Source: Nocardioidaceae bacterium
GTDB taxonomy: Bacteria > Actinomycetota > Actinomycetes > Propionibacteriales > Nocardioidaceae
Length of the DNA: 64,000 nucleotides
NCBI GenBank assembly: GCA_030447865.1
Contig: JAUJOD010000002.1
Coordinates: 193,881 to 257,880, forward strand
Direction of reading: 5' to 3'
Below the pieces are notes generated by a model that saw nothing but the letters and a program-made list of their open reading frames with translations, searched no databases and was not told the origin of the DNA. The translations under genes and the position numbers were made by a program. Below are positions 18,362 to 27,526 of this stretch, in pieces (position 1 is the stretch's first letter; the number at the start of each line of letters is the position of its first letter).

Positions 18362-18436
18362 ATTGGATTCTCTTCGACATGATGCCATCCTTCCCAACTC
18401 AAAAGGAAGCGGCATGGAACCCGGTCAGGTTCACGG

Positions 18437-18724
18437 TCAAACATTCTGAGTGGCCATCAGCATTATCCCGCCCGCCACCATTATGGCCAGAAGCAGGAGC
18501 CCAAGGATCCGCTCTCTACCGCTTGGAGGCTTCCATCCACGGTTGCGTATGAGGATCCCCATTCCAACCAATGAAATAGCAAACAAACCCATCCCGCCAG
18601 CCGCTAAGTCCTGCCCAGGAAAGATCGCTAAAAGAAAGCCAAGACATCCCGCCATCAAACCAACTGCAATCCAGAAGACACCAACGAGCTTACACTGCTG
18701 CCGTGACCAAGTAGTCTTTAACAT
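18437..18724 (-). CDS. Small hypothetical membrane protein, AT-richer
   Basis: This 95-residue protein has three predicted membrane segments (about residues 13-33, 40-58 and 73-90) separated by a short basic loop (IRNRGWKPPSGRERIL). I do not recognise the family. An AAAGGA ribosome site precedes the ATG at 18724. Base composition is clearly lower in GC than the surroundings (31 of 60 bases in 18601-18660 by count), which suggests recent acquisition. It sits between the inverted-end element and the suf operon. Confidence 0.6.
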   Translation of the reverse strand: MLKTTWSRQQCKLVGVFWIAVGLMAGCLGFLLAIFPGQDLAAGGMGLFAISLVGMGILIRNRGWKPPSGRERILGLLLLAIMVAGGIMLMATQNV

Positions 18725-18789
18725 TCCTTTTCTCCAGCAGAAGAACGGTTACATATGCTGAGCAAAACGAGGCCATGATGTCTTCCCAA

Positions 18790-18806
18790 CCGGACTGACG
18801 GTCCGG
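18790..18806. terminator. GC-rich hairpin downstream of the suf operon
   Basis: This is a perfect six-base stem CCGGAC / GTCCGG around TGACG, extendable outward by TTCC and GGAA pairs. It lies about 130 bases beyond the sufT stop and after the start of the small membrane gene, so it could end suf transcription. There is no T-run. An 11-base direct repeat (CTGACGGTCCG) occurs at 18795 and 18892. Confidence 0.4.
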
Positions 18807-18936
18807 AAGGAGGAAAGTGGGCGTTGAGCCATACCGCAACACCACCCCCAAACGACCCTCACGTAAATCTCTCGTTTCCGCTCACAAGCACCTGACGGTC
18901 CGTACCTCTGTTGACGTTGTCCGGGCTGCTGCCCGG

Positions 18937-19302
18937 TCAGACGTTGAAGCCCAGGGCTCGCAGCATCTCGCGGCCGTCTTCGGTGATCTTGTCGGGACCC
19001 CATGGCGGCATCCACACCCAATTGATGCGGAAGTCGTTGACGAGCCCTTCCAGCGCGGTTCGCGTCTGGTCCTCGATCACGTCGGTCAACGGGCAGGCCG
19101 CCGAGGTCAGCGTCATGTCAATGGTGGCGATCCGCTCGGCGTCCAGCGCCACGTCGTAGATCAGGCCGAGGTCGACGACGTTGATCCCGAGCTCGGGGTC
19201 GACGACGTCCTTCAACGCCTCCACAACATCGTCTCGGGTCACGCCAGCGCCCGACGGCGAAAGGTCGACGTCGGGCAAATCGGTGGTGTCAGGAGTTGTC
19301 AT
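18937..19302 (-). CDS. sufT: SufT / MIP18-family metal-sulfur cluster assembly factor
   Basis: This 121-residue protein carries the MIP18/PaaD-like domain (VVDPELGINVVDLGLIYDV and LTSAACPLTDVI, with the conserved Cys). In iron-sulfur biology it helps mature or carry clusters. It is the last gene of the suf operon; the ATG at 19302 lies two bases after the sufU stop. The open frame extends to 19374, but the extension falls inside sufU. Confidence 0.9.
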   Translation of the reverse strand: MTTPDTTDLPDVDLSPSGAGVTRDDVVEALKDVVDPELGINVVDLGLIYDVALDAERIATIDMTLTSAACPLTDVIEDQTRTALEGLVNDFRINWVWMPPWGPDKITEDGREMLRALGFNV

Positions 19303-19304
19303 CC

Positions 19305-19751
19305 TCAGCCTCTCGCATCCACAACAGCTTGTGCTGTCGCGTCCTTCCACGCCATCCATCCCAGCAGCGCGCACTTGACCCGCGCCGGGAACTTCGCCAC
19401 TCCCGCAAAGGCCACCCCGTCCTCGAGCACGTCCTCGTCGGGCTCGACTTGGCCACGCCCTTGCATCAATTCTACGAACGTCTCGTGCACCGTCATCGCC
19501 TCATCTACCGGCTTGCCGATGAGCAGCTCGGCGAGCACCGATGTCGAGGCCTGCGAGATCGAGCAGCCCTCGGCGTCGTAGGAGATGTCAGACACCGTGC
19601 CGTCGACCAGGTGAACCCGCAACGTCACCTCGTCACCGCACGTCGGGTTGACGTGGTGCACCTCGGCTTCGTACGGCTCCCGCAGCCCGGCGTGATGAGG
19701 GTCGCGGTAGTGGTCCAAGATGATCGCCTGGTAGAGGCTCTGCAGATCCAT
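19305..19751 (-). CDS. sufU: Iron-sulfur scaffold / zinc sulfurtransferase SufU
   Basis: SufU accepts sulfur from SufS and passes it to SufBCD. In 148 residues the three zinc/sulfur cysteines are visible: Cys38 (with Asp40, PTCGDEV), Cys63 (EGCSIS) and Cys127 (VKCALLGW). The ATG directly follows the TGA of sufS (TGAATG), so translation is coupled. Confidence 0.95.
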   Translation of the reverse strand: MDLQSLYQAIILDHYRDPHHAGLREPYEAEVHHVNPTCGDEVTLRVHLVDGTVSDISYDAEGCSISQASTSVLAELLIGKPVDEAMTVHETFVELMQGRGQVEPDEDVLEDGVAFAGVAKFPARVKCALLGWMAWKDATAQAVVDARG

Positions 19752-21035
19752 TCAGCCAACCTGAAAGAAGCGCTTCGCCTGATCCAACCCGTCGACAAGA
19801 GCATCGACGTCAGCGGTTGTCGTGTAGACGTAGAACGACGCACGCGTCGACGACTGTACGCCGAAGCGCCGGTGCGCGGGCTTGGCGCAGTGGTGACCGG
19901 CCCGCACCGCAACCCCCAACGAGTCGAGTACCTGACTGACGTCGTGCGGGTGCACGCCCGCGATCTCGAAGCTGATAGCGCCGCCGCGGTCGACCGGCTC
20001 GCTCGGACCCAAGATCGTCAGACCGTCGATGTCACCAAGCCGTTCCAGTGCGTACGCCGTGATCGCCTGCTCGTGCGCAGCCACCCTGTCCATGCCGATG
20101 GCGGACAGGTAGTCGACGGCGGCACCGAGTCCGATGGCCTCCGCGATCGGCGGCGTGCCGGCCTCGAACTTCGCCGGCAGCGGGGCCCAGGTCGAACCCG
20201 CCATCGCAACCGTCTCGATCATCGAGCCGCCACCGAGGAACGGGGGCAGCGCGTTGAGCACCTCCGTGCGCCCCCAGAGCGCACCTATGCCGGTGGGGCC
20301 GACCATCTTGTGGCCGGTGAACGCCACCAGGTCAGCGCCGAGTGACGCGACGTCGACGGGCAGCTGCGGCACGGCCTGGGAGGCGTCCACGACCACCAGG
20401 GCGCCTACCTCATGGGCGCGGCGGGCGATCTCGGCGACCGGGTTCACCGTGCCGAGCATGTTGGAGACCCAGACCACCGAGACGACCTTGGTGCGCTCGT
20501 TGATCAGGGAGTCGATCTGCGACAGATCGAGCCGTCCCTCATCGGTGATGCCGAACCAGCGCAGCGTCGCTCCGGTGCGCTCGGTGAGGAGCTGCCACGG
20601 CACGATGTTTGAGTGGTGCTCCATCTCGGTGATGACGACCTGGTCACCAGCGCGCACCGCGTAGTCGCCGCTCCCCCAGGCCAGGGTGTTGGCCACCAGG
20701 TTCAGCGCTTCCGAGGCGTTCTTGGTGAAGATGACCTCTGCCGGATCGGCCGCCCCGATGAAGTCGGCAACCTTGACCCGAGCGCGCTCGTACGCCGCGG
20801 TGGACGCGTCGCCGAGCTGGTGCACAGCACGCCCAACGTTGGCGTTGAACTGCTCGTAGTGAGTGGTCATCGCGTCGATGACCTGGCGGGGCTTCTGCGA
20901 CGTGTTGGCGCTGTCGAGGTAGACCAGCGGGTGCCCCCCAGCCATGACTCGGTCGAGGATCGGGAAGTCCGCCCGGATCTTCTCGATGTCGATGTCCACG
21001 CGGGCAGCAGGCGCCTGGAGCGACACACCGGTCAT
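19752..21035 (-). CDS. sufS: Cysteine desulfurase SufS
   Basis: This is a PLP-dependent class V aminotransferase-fold enzyme that takes sulfur from cysteine as a persulfide. In 427 residues the PLP lysine is Lys243 (TGHKMVGPTG) and the persulfide cysteine is Cys383 (RAGHHCAKP), with the group II SufS spacing. It overlaps sufC by four bases (ATGA) and abuts sufU. Confidence 0.95.
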   Translation of the reverse strand: MTGVSLQAPAARVDIDIEKIRADFPILDRVMAGGHPLVYLDSANTSQKPRQVIDAMTTHYEQFNANVGRAVHQLGDASTAAYERARVKVADFIGAADPAEVIFTKNASEALNLVANTLAWGSGDYAVRAGDQVVITEMEHHSNIVPWQLLTERTGATLRWFGITDEGRLDLSQIDSLINERTKVVSVVWVSNMLGTVNPVAEIARRAHEVGALVVVDASQAVPQLPVDVASLGADLVAFTGHKMVGPTGIGALWGRTEVLNALPPFLGGGSMIETVAMAGSTWAPLPAKFEAGTPPIAEAIGLGAAVDYLSAIGMDRVAAHEQAITAYALERLGDIDGLTILGPSEPVDRGGAISFEIAGVHPHDVSQVLDSLGVAVRAGHHCAKPAHRRFGVQSSTRASFYVYTTTADVDALVDGLDQAKRFFQVG

Positions 21036-21796
21036 TGCCCGACCGCTGCCTTTACGTACCGGTCGTAGCCTTCGGCTTCGAGTTGCTCAGCCAGCTCCGG
21101 TCCGCCCTGTTCGGCGATGCGACCACCGACGAAGACGTGCACGAAGTCGGGCTGGATGTAACGCAGGATCCGCGTGTAGTGGGTGATGAGCAGGACTCCT
21201 CGGTCACCTTGGCCGCGAAACCGGTTGACTCCGGCCGCGACCACTTTCAGCGCATCGATGTCGAGTCCGGAGTCTGTCTCGTCAAGAATCGCGAATTGCG
21301 GATTGAGCAGTTCCAGCTGGACGATCTCGTGCCGCTTCTTCTCCCCACCGGAGAAGCCTTCGTTGACGTTGCGGGTGGCGAACTCTCGGTCCATCGCCAC
21401 CTTGTCCATGGCGTCGTTGACGTCTTTGACCCAGGTACGCAGCTTGGGGGCTTGCCCGTCGAGCGCCGTCTTCGCCGTACGCAGGAAGTTCGAGACGGAG
21501 ACTCCCGGCACCTCGACGGGGTACTGCATCGCCAGGAACAAGCCAGCTCTGGCGCGCTCGTCGACGGTCATCGAGAGTACGTCGACCCCATCGAGGGTGA
21601 CCGACCCTTCGGTGATCGAGTACCTGGGGTGGCCGGCGATCGAGTAGGCCAGGGTGGACTTGCCGGAGCCGTTGGGGCCCATGATCGCGTGCGTCTGCCC
21701 TGACTGCACTGTCAGGTCGACGCCGCGCAGGATCGGCTTCGGACCGTCCTCGGTGTTGACCGCGACATGCAGGTCGTGGATCTCCAGGGTGGCCAT
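21032..21796 (-). CDS. sufC: Fe-S assembly ATPase SufC
   Basis: SufC is the ABC-type ATPase of the SufBCD scaffold. The 254-residue protein shows Walker A GPNGSGKST (residues 40-48), the SufC signature FSGGEKKRHEIVQL and Walker B FAILDETDSGLD, with the ITHYTRIL switch region. It lies between the ferredoxin-like gene and sufS. Confidence 0.96.
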   Translation of the reverse strand: MATLEIHDLHVAVNTEDGPKPILRGVDLTVQSGQTHAIMGPNGSGKSTLAYSIAGHPRYSITEGSVTLDGVDVLSMTVDERARAGLFLAMQYPVEVPGVSVSNFLRTAKTALDGQAPKLRTWVKDVNDAMDKVAMDREFATRNVNEGFSGGEKKRHEIVQLELLNPQFAILDETDSGLDIDALKVVAAGVNRFRGQGDRGVLLITHYTRILRYIQPDFVHVFVGGRIAEQGGPELAEQLEAEGYDRYVKAAVGQ

Positions 21797-21800
21797 CGAG

Positions 21801-22145
21801 TTACATCTCCGTATCGGTGTTGAGTGGGTTGTCTACGTCGACGAGGATCACGTCGCCGTCGACCTTGCACGGGTAGACCGGCACCGCTTCATAGGCCGGG
21901 AGACCGGTGGGTTTGCCGCTGCGGAGGTCGAACCGGGAGCCGTGCAACCAGCACTCGATCTCGCAGCCCACCGGGTCGACATCGCCCTCGCTCAGCGCGA
22001 TAGCGGCGTGCGAGCACTCGTCCTGGATCGCGAACACCTCGTCGTCGGTGCGGACGATAGCGACGTCGATGCCATCGACGCCCACCGCCCGGACGCCGCC
22101 GACAGGCACCTCCGCAAGCGTGCAGGCGGGCTGGAAGTTGCTCAT
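21801..22145 (-). CDS. Rieske-type ferredoxin within the suf operon
   Basis: This is a 114-residue [2Fe-2S] Rieske ferredoxin of the non-heme dioxygenase/NirD type. Ligands are Cys44/His46 (CSH) and Cys65/His68 (CWLH). Its place between sufD and sufC is the usual actinobacterial arrangement, and it may supply electrons for cluster assembly. The ATG at 22145 overlaps the sufD stop by four bases. Confidence 0.92.
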   Translation of the reverse strand: MSNFQPACTLAEVPVGGVRAVGVDGIDVAIVRTDDEVFAIQDECSHAAIALSEGDVDPVGCEIECWLHGSRFDLRSGKPTGLPAYEAVPVYPCKVDGDVILVDVDNPLNTDTEM

Positions 22146-23317
22146 GCGAGCACCGGCGAACTCGGGTTGGCGCCAACGGTCTGCGCAAGCTCCGCCTCGA
22201 CTGCGGCGAGCAGGCGCGCCTCGACCTCCGCCACCTTGATCTTCTTGATGATGTCGGCGAAGAAGCCGTGCACCACCAACCGGCGAGCTTCGTCCTCGGT
22301 GACCCCGCGAGACTGCAAGTAGAACAGCTGCTCGTCGTCGAAGCGACCGGTCGCTGACGCGTGGCCGGCACCGACGATCTCGCCGGTCTCGATCTCCAGG
22401 TTCGGCACCGAGTCGGCGCGGCACCCATCGGTCAGCACCAGGTTACGGTTGGTCTCGAACGTTTCGATTCCCTCGGCCGCCTGGCGGATCAGCACGTCGC
22501 CGACCCACACCGAGTGCGCCCCTTCCCCTTGCAGACCACCCTTGTAGACGGCGTTGCTCTTGGTGTGCGGCTGGTTGTGGTCGATGAACAGCCGGTGCTC
22601 GATGTGCTGTCCTGCGTCGACGAAGTACAGCCCGAAGGCCTCCAGCTCGCCACCCGGACCGGCGTACTCGAAGTTCTCGATGATCCGGACGAGGTCGCCA
22701 CCGAGTGTTGCCTGGAAGCTGCGCACGTGCGCGTCGCGGCCAACCCGGACACCGACCTGCCCGAGGTGTACGGCGTCGTCGTCCCACAGCTGCAGCGAGA
22801 CCAGGTCGAGCTTGGCGTTGTCGCCAACCAGGACCGACGTCGTCGCGCTGTAGCGAGCGCTGCCTGAGTGCTCGAAGACGACCGTCGCCTTGGCGTGCCG
22901 GCCGAGGCGGACGACGATGTGGCCCCAAACGAGGTCGTCGGCCGCTGCGCCACTGAGCCGAACCACGAGAGCTTCGGTCAGCTCGGTCTCAGCCGGTACG
23001 TCGATCAACACCGCGCCGCCCGCGTTGGCCACGGCGAGGGCAGAGGGACGGTCGGCTGGCAGCGTCTCGCCGAGCTCGGCCGCCGTCACGGTGGAGATCT
23101 CGCCCACAGTGACCCCGGAGGGGACGTGGGCGTCCCACTTCAGGTGACCGTCGGAAGGCTCGCCGTCGAGCATCCCGCGCAGCCGCTTGAGTGGGGTGAA
23201 GCGCCAGACCTCCTCTCGACCGGTGGGGACGGGGTGGTCGGTGAGGTCATAGGACGGCACCGGATGGAGGTGGCTCTGGACCGTCTCCACCGCACCAGCA
23301 ACAAGACTGTCCGTCAA
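22142..23317 (-). CDS. sufD: Fe-S cluster assembly protein SufD
   Basis: SufD (391 aa) is the SufB paralogue of the SufBC2D scaffold, with the beta-helix core and C-terminal [25 protein letters not shown] region. It overlaps both sufB (upstream) and the ferredoxin gene (downstream) by four bases, so the block is translationally coupled. Confidence 0.94.
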   Translation of the reverse strand: MTDSLVAGAVETVQSHLHPVPSYDLTDHPVPTGREEVWRFTPLKRLRGMLDGEPSDGHLKWDAHVPSGVTVGEISTVTAAELGETLPADRPSALAVANAGGAVLIDVPAETELTEALVVRLSGAAADDLVWGHIVVRLGRHAKATVVFEHSGSARYSATTSVLVGDNAKLDLVSLQLWDDDAVHLGQVGVRVGRDAHVRSFQATLGGDLVRIIENFEYAGPGGELEAFGLYFVDAGQHIEHRLFIDHNQPHTKSNAVYKGGLQGEGAHSVWVGDVLIRQAAEGIETFETNRNLVLTDGCRADSVPNLEIETGEIVGAGHASATGRFDDEQLFYLQSRGVTEDEARRLVVHGFFADIIKKIKVAEVEARLLAAVEAELAQTVGANPSSPVLA

Positions 23318-24732
23318 CCGACAGCCCCCTCCATCTGCAGCTCGATGAGGCGGTTCAGCTCCAGTGCGTACTCCATCGGCAGCTCCCGAGCGATCGGCTC
23401 GATGAACCCGCGCACGATCATCGCCATCGCCTCGTCCTCGGCCATGCCGCGGCTCATGAGGTAGAACAGCTGGTCGTCGCTGACCTTCGAGACCGTCGCC
23501 TCGTGACCCATCGACACGTCGTCCTCACGCACGTCGACGTACGGGTAGGTGTCGCTGCGGCTGATCTGGTCGACGAGCAACGCGTCACAGCGCACCGTGC
23601 TGGCGCTGTGGTGGGCGCCGTCGGCGACCTGGACGAGCCCTCGGTACGACGTCCGGCCGCCGCCGCGGGCGACAGACTTGGAGATGATCGAACTCATCGT
23701 GTGGGGGGCGGCGTGGACCATCTTCGCGCCGGCGTCTTGGTGCTGGCCCTCGCCAGCGAACGCGATCGACAGCGTCTCGCCCTTGGCGTGCTCACCGAGG
23801 AGGTAGACGGCGGGGTACTTCATGGTGACCTTGGAGCCGATGTTGCCATCGACCCACTCCATCGTTGCGCCGGCCTCGCAGGTCGCCCGCTTGGTCACCA
23901 GGTTGTAGACGTTGTTGGACCAGTTCTGGATCGTCGTGTAGCGGCACCGGCCGCCCTTCTTGACGATGATCTCGACGACAGCGGAGTGCAGCGAGTCGGA
24001 GCTGTAGATCGGCGCCGTGCAGCCCTCGACGTAGTGCACGTAGGCGTCCTCGTCGACGATGATCAGCGTCCGCTCGAACTGGCCCATGTTCTCGGTGTTG
24101 ATGCGGAAGTACGCCTGCAGCGGGATGTCGACGTGCACGCCCTTCGGCACGTAGATGAACGAGCCGCCGGACCAGACCGCCGTGTTGAGCGCCGCGAACT
24201 TGTTGTCGCCCACCGGGATGACCGAGCCGAAGTACTCCTTGAAGAGGTCCTCGTGCTCACGCAGGCCGGTGTCGGTGTCGAGGAAGAGGACGCCCTGCTC
24301 CTCGAGGTCCTCCCGGATCTTGTGGTAGACCACTTCGCTTTCATACTGAGCCGCCACACCGGCGACCAGGCGCTGCTTCTCGGCCTCGGGGATGCCGAGC
24401 CTGTCGTAGGTGTTCTTGATGTCCTCGGGCAGTTCCTCCCAGGAGGTTGCCTGCTGCTCCGTCGACCGGACGAAGTACTTGATGTTGTCGAAGTCGATAG
24501 CGCTCAGGTCGGAGCCCCACGTCGGCATCGGCTTGCGGCCGAAGAGCTTGAGCCCCTTCAACCGCAGCTCGAGCATCCACTCCGGCTCGCTCTTGAGGGC
24601 GGAGATGCTGCGGACGACCGACTCGTTCAGGCCCCGTTGCGCGGTTGCCCCGGCCAGGTCGGAGTCGGCCCAGCCGTACTGGTAGCGGCCGATGCCCTCA
24701 AGCTCCGGGTTCAGCTGCTCGATGGATGTCAT
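23314..24732 (-). CDS. sufB: Fe-S cluster assembly protein SufB
   Basis: SufB (472 aa) is the main scaffold subunit on which clusters are built. Conserved text includes [25 protein letters not shown] and the C-terminal [17 protein letters not shown]. No intein interrupts it, unlike some mycobacterial SufB proteins. It overlaps sufR and sufD by four bases on each side. Confidence 0.96.
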   Translation of the reverse strand: MTSIEQLNPELEGIGRYQYGWADSDLAGATAQRGLNESVVRSISALKSEPEWMLELRLKGLKLFGRKPMPTWGSDLSAIDFDNIKYFVRSTEQQATSWEELPEDIKNTYDRLGIPEAEKQRLVAGVAAQYESEVVYHKIREDLEEQGVLFLDTDTGLREHEDLFKEYFGSVIPVGDNKFAALNTAVWSGGSFIYVPKGVHVDIPLQAYFRINTENMGQFERTLIIVDEDAYVHYVEGCTAPIYSSDSLHSAVVEIIVKKGGRCRYTTIQNWSNNVYNLVTKRATCEAGATMEWVDGNIGSKVTMKYPAVYLLGEHAKGETLSIAFAGEGQHQDAGAKMVHAAPHTMSSIISKSVARGGGRTSYRGLVQVADGAHHSASTVRCDALLVDQISRSDTYPYVDVREDDVSMGHEATVSKVSDDQLFYLMSRGMAEDEAMAMIVRGFIEPIARELPMEYALELNRLIELQMEGAVG

Positions 24733-25529
24733 GAGGTGGTCCTCCCAGTAGGGCTGGATGCGGTGGCTGGTTCAGCGGTCGCTGCACCCGCGCCGACGAG
24801 GGCGCCGGCCCGCGGGATGTTCGTGGTGCAGACGCCGTCGCCGTGGGCGATGGTGGCCAGTCGTTGTACGTGACTCCCGAGCAGCCGGGCGAACACTTCG
24901 GTCTCCGCTTCGCACAGCTGTGGGAACTCGGCGGCCACGTGAGCGACCGGGCAGTGGTGTTGGCAGAGCTGGTCGCCGATCGGTGCCTCGTGCACGGACG
25001 CGGCGTAGCCGTCCTCGGTGAGGGCGCCGGCGAGCACCTGCGGGCGGTCGTCCGGAACAGCCGCCTCGACGGCTGGGCGATAGCGCTCCTCGAGCTCGGA
25101 CGTGCGGCGCCGGGCAAACTCCGTTACCGCGTCAGGTCCGCCGGTGTCCCGCAGGAACCCTAACGCGCCGATGGCCAGGTCGTCGTAGGCCTGGGTAAAG
25201 GTGTCGCGGCCGGAGTCGGTGAGCACGAAGACCTTGGCGGGCCGGCCCCGGCCACGGGTGCCGGTGACCCGGGGCTCGCGAGCGACCGCAGCGCCCGCTG
25301 CGACGAGGTGGTCCAGATGGCGCCGGACCGCAGCCGGGGTGAGCGCGAGCCGCTCGGCAAGCGCGGCGGCCGTCGACGGACCGTTCTCGAGGATCGACGC
25401 GGCGACCCGCTGCCGCGTGGGGGCGTCATCAGCTACACCGGCTGCGGCCGGGCCTAACGCTGCGGCGGCCGGTGCGGTCACCGCAACCTCCGCACCCAGC
25501 GTCGACGACACTCCCGACAAAGTTTTCAC
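24729..25529 (-). CDS. sufR: SufR-like iron-sulfur transcriptional repressor
   Basis: This is a 266-residue regulator with a winged HTH domain (about residues 38-105, [23 protein letters not shown]). A C-terminal cysteine set (Cys189, 193, 206 and 234) matches the Fe-S ligands of SufR, which represses suf when it holds a cluster. It is the first gene of the operon and overlaps sufB by four bases. The GTG at 25529 overlaps a palindrome that looks like its own operator, so the true start may be a later GTG (for example near 25510). Confidence 0.88.
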   Translation of the reverse strand: MKTLSGVSSTLGAEVAVTAPAAAALGPAAAGVADDAPTRQRVAASILENGPSTAAALAERLALTPAAVRRHLDHLVAAGAAVAREPRVTGTRGRGRPAKVFVLTDSGRDTFTQAYDDLAIGALGFLRDTGGPDAVTEFARRRTSELEERYRPAVEAAVPDDRPQVLAGALTEDGYAASVHEAPIGDQLCQHHCPVAHVAAEFPQLCEAETEVFARLLGSHVQRLATIAHGDGVCTTNIPRAGALVGAGAATAEPATASSPTGRTTS

Positions 25530-25541
25530 AACACCATTGTG
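25527..25541. promoter_or_regulatory. Candidate SufR operator
   Basis: Perfect inverted repeat CACAA-N5-TTGTG immediately at the 5' end of sufR. From memory, mycobacterial SufR recognises an inverted repeat of similar form (ACACT-N5-TGTGA) before sufR. The position fits autoregulation of the suf operon. A TTGCAG about 15 bases upstream could be part of a -35 element. Confidence 0.55.
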
Positions 25542-25655
25542 TCGTAATTCTGCAAGCGCCTCAACCGGGCTGGCCGTAACGCCCGACCGAATGGCTCACA
25601 CCTCCACGCCCGCCCCCACCCGGCGGTGGGTTCTTGGCAGTGATCTGCTTGACCA

Positions 25656-25788
25656 GTGACCGCCAGCATCATTGAAACGGGACGCACGGCGCTGCGGCCG
25701 CTCTCGGCCAGCGACGTAGATCTCATGGTCGACCTCGTCGGCGATCCGCAAGTGATGCGTTACCTGACCAACGGCAAGCAGGAAGGCA
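25656..25788 (+). pseudogene. Truncated GNAT acetyltransferase, N-terminal piece
   Basis: From the GTG at 25656 the frame encodes about 43 residues (ending QVMRYLTNGK) that read like the start of a RimJ/RimL-type GNAT acetyltransferase. After about 25785 the sequence loses this similarity and becomes AT-richer; the acetyl-CoA-binding part is missing. This looks like the break point of an insertion or deletion. Confidence 0.65.
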
Positions 25789-25959
25789 AGAGAATGAGCC
25801 ACACGACCAAGGCTCCCTGTAGTGCTCAAGGATGTGACCGTTTCCTAGTCACGTCGTCCGACTACCTGAACCCCTGTGACCGCAAATTTGCCACTTGGCA
25901 CCATGGGTGCTGCGCGGCTAGCGTCGACATCAATCGACTGAGAGGAACTGGCATGAGCA

Positions 25960-26487
25960 TTGCAAGGGTCCGCGCAGGCAACGTTCGAAAAGCAACAACG
26001 AAAAGTCGGGTGGCAATTTGCGTTCTTTATCGATATCACACTGACACCTGCGGGCGCCACCAGCGCGTCAATTGAGAGCACGGATGCAACGCCTTCGGAC
26101 TGGACATTTCCTCAGCAGCAGGCAATCACTTCGTCCGAGACGGGTCAGAGCGCTGCCGCTGTAGCTTGTTGGGGGGAGTTCACAGACCCGCGCAAGGTAA
26201 ACAACATTCTCGCCTGGGGCGGCTGGACGCAATGTAATGCTCCGGCGCAATTGTCCCTGCGAATCGTGCTACCGCGCTACAACAAGGGATGGGGGGATGT
26301 TGCGGCAGGTTATGAGTCGCGTTTTGGCCACATAGTCAATGTCTTCCGCGAGAACTCATGTGTTAGCACCGCCTCGAGAAGGTATCGCTTACGCGCTTAC
26401 CCGTTGGCAAACGGTGTGCAGCCCTACAATTCGCCTGTGATCAGCGATCCTGTTACTCTGCCCTGCAACGTCGGCAGCCTCGATTGA
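25960..26487 (+). CDS. Hypothetical, probably secreted, Cys-containing protein
   Basis: I do not recognise this 175-residue protein. A hydrophobic stretch near the start (WQFAFFIDITLTPAG, residues 18-32) is followed by a small-residue-rich segment, then a beta-like domain with four cysteines (ACWGEF, TQCNAP, NSCVST, LPCNVG), suggesting an exported disulfide domain. The TTG at 25960 lacks a well-spaced ribosome site. An ATG at 25953 with a good AGAGGA site reads only 40 codons in another frame, so a frameshift near 26005-26025 may have separated the real start from this frame. GC content is lower than in neighbours. Confidence 0.5.
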   Translation: MQGSAQATFEKQQRKVGWQFAFFIDITLTPAGATSASIESTDATPSDWTFPQQQAITSSETGQSAAAVACWGEFTDPRKVNNILAWGGWTQCNAPAQLSLRIVLPRYNKGWGDVAAGYESRFGHIVNVFRENSCVSTASRRYRLRAYPLANGVQPYNSPVISDPVTLPCNVGSLD

Positions 26488-27020
26488 CGCAAGCTACCTC
26501 GATCGTCTCGATCGCATCCCTTGACGCGGTAGTCGTACGACACGTGACGGATGCCAAGCAGGTGTCCGACTCCGCCGCGCCTGAGGCAGCGCCTGTAGCT
26601 GTGCTCGAGCAATTGCCGACTCTGAGGACTTCTGGACTTGAACATCATGCATTTACAGTGACCTCCTACTGGTACCGGTCTAAGGACGCGGTCAAGGCCC
26701 TCAATGAGGTGAGTTCAAGCGACACTGGTGAGGCCTTCGAGGTGACCGCGGCCGCCGAATTCTCCATCTTTGACGATTACCTTGCCCTCGAGCTGCCACA
26801 AATGTCTCTCGGTCTATGGGTTGTTCGGCATGTAGTCTTACAGGCATCAAACGTGGCCGAGAATACCGACCCGTCCTCCTGGTTCAAACGGGAGTGGTGG
26901 TCAGACTTTCTGGAAAAGGTGCCGTATGACGCTGGCATCACCCGCGTAGATGAACGCGCTCTTTTGGTGGCAGACGACATGGCCGAAGGATTCGTGGTGG
27001 TGGCGACGGAGGCAATCTGA
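26484..27020 (+). CDS. Hypothetical protein coupled to the preceding gene
   Basis: This 178-residue protein has no recognised domain. It begins with a TTG overlapping the preceding stop (TTGA), so the two genes form a translationally coupled pair. It is acidic, has no clear signal peptide or membrane helix, and contains two Trp-rich spots (SYWYRSK and WFKREWWSDF). Counted GC is 32 of 60 in 26641-26700, against 42 of 60 in tkt (34441-34500), so the pair looks acquired. Confidence 0.55.
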   Translation: MTQATSIVSIASLDAVVVRHVTDAKQVSDSAAPEAAPVAVLEQLPTLRTSGLEHHAFTVTSYWYRSKDAVKALNEVSSSDTGEAFEVTAAAEFSIFDDYLALELPQMSLGLWVVRHVVLQASNVAENTDPSSWFKREWWSDFLEKVPYDAGITRVDERALLVADDMAEGFVVVATEAI

Positions 27021-27268
27021 GGTGCGAAGTCGTGTACCCGCCGCGCCTGCGACCGGTGCCATAGCTTGAGCACCTGCATTGTTGATGCAATTCAACTGCG
27101 CTGATCGCCGGGAACTCCGCGTTTCGCGGTATCCATTACTTTCAGTTGATCGTCGGCGTAGCCAAGGAACTCTTGACGGGCGTAAGAAATGCCGGTGGCG
27201 TCGACGCCGAGCAGGAACGCGCTCGCTCTCTACGTTCGAGCCTCGGGTAGTCGGTTTCCGCCGAGCCG

Positions 27269-27457
27269 CTATGGCGCGGTGGTCATCGCGGGGTGAGCGG
27301 CGAGCCACCACTCGACCTCTACGGCATCCCACAACGAGTTGGCGTACTGCCGCTTCCCCGACGCTGACACGACCGGGAGAGGGAAGTCGGCTGGAGCCCG
27401 CCCCATCGTGAGGTTGAGCGCGACGATGCTACCTCGCAGAGTTCCGAGCGATGCCAT
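27269..27457 (-). CDS. Small HTH-like (excisionase/AlpA-type) ORF or remnant
   Basis: From the ATG at 27457 the frame gives 62 residues with a FPLPVVSASGKRQYANSLWD stretch followed by VEVEWWLAAHP. This resembles the wing and last helix of AlpA/MerR-like small HTH proteins (pattern FPxPV, GR, DVExW). The open frame continues upstream without a start (VGPAELMASLG), which would complete the HTH, so the gene may be 5'-truncated. It lies at the edge of the AT-richer patch and runs toward it. Confidence 0.4.
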   Translation of the reverse strand: MASLGTLRGSIVALNLTMGRAPADFPLPVVSASGKRQYANSLWDAVEVEWWLAAHPAMTTAP

Positions 27458-27526
27458 GAGTTCTGCGGGGCCGACTGAGGGATCCTGGCGGACGACGACA
27501 ACGGTACGCGACCTTAGACTCCTGTC

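Noticed and set aside
18002-18382. 126-codon frame inside the inverted-end element
   Set aside because: No ribosome site and no recognisable domain; the frame runs through the right inverted end.
23503-24873. Plus-strand open frame of 456 codons
   Set aside because: It lies opposite sufB and sufR, which have clear motifs; composition is that of an antisense shadow.
27081-27096. GTTGA/TCAAC palindrome after the coupled unknown pair
   Set aside because: Only five-base arms with no T-run; too weak to call a terminator.
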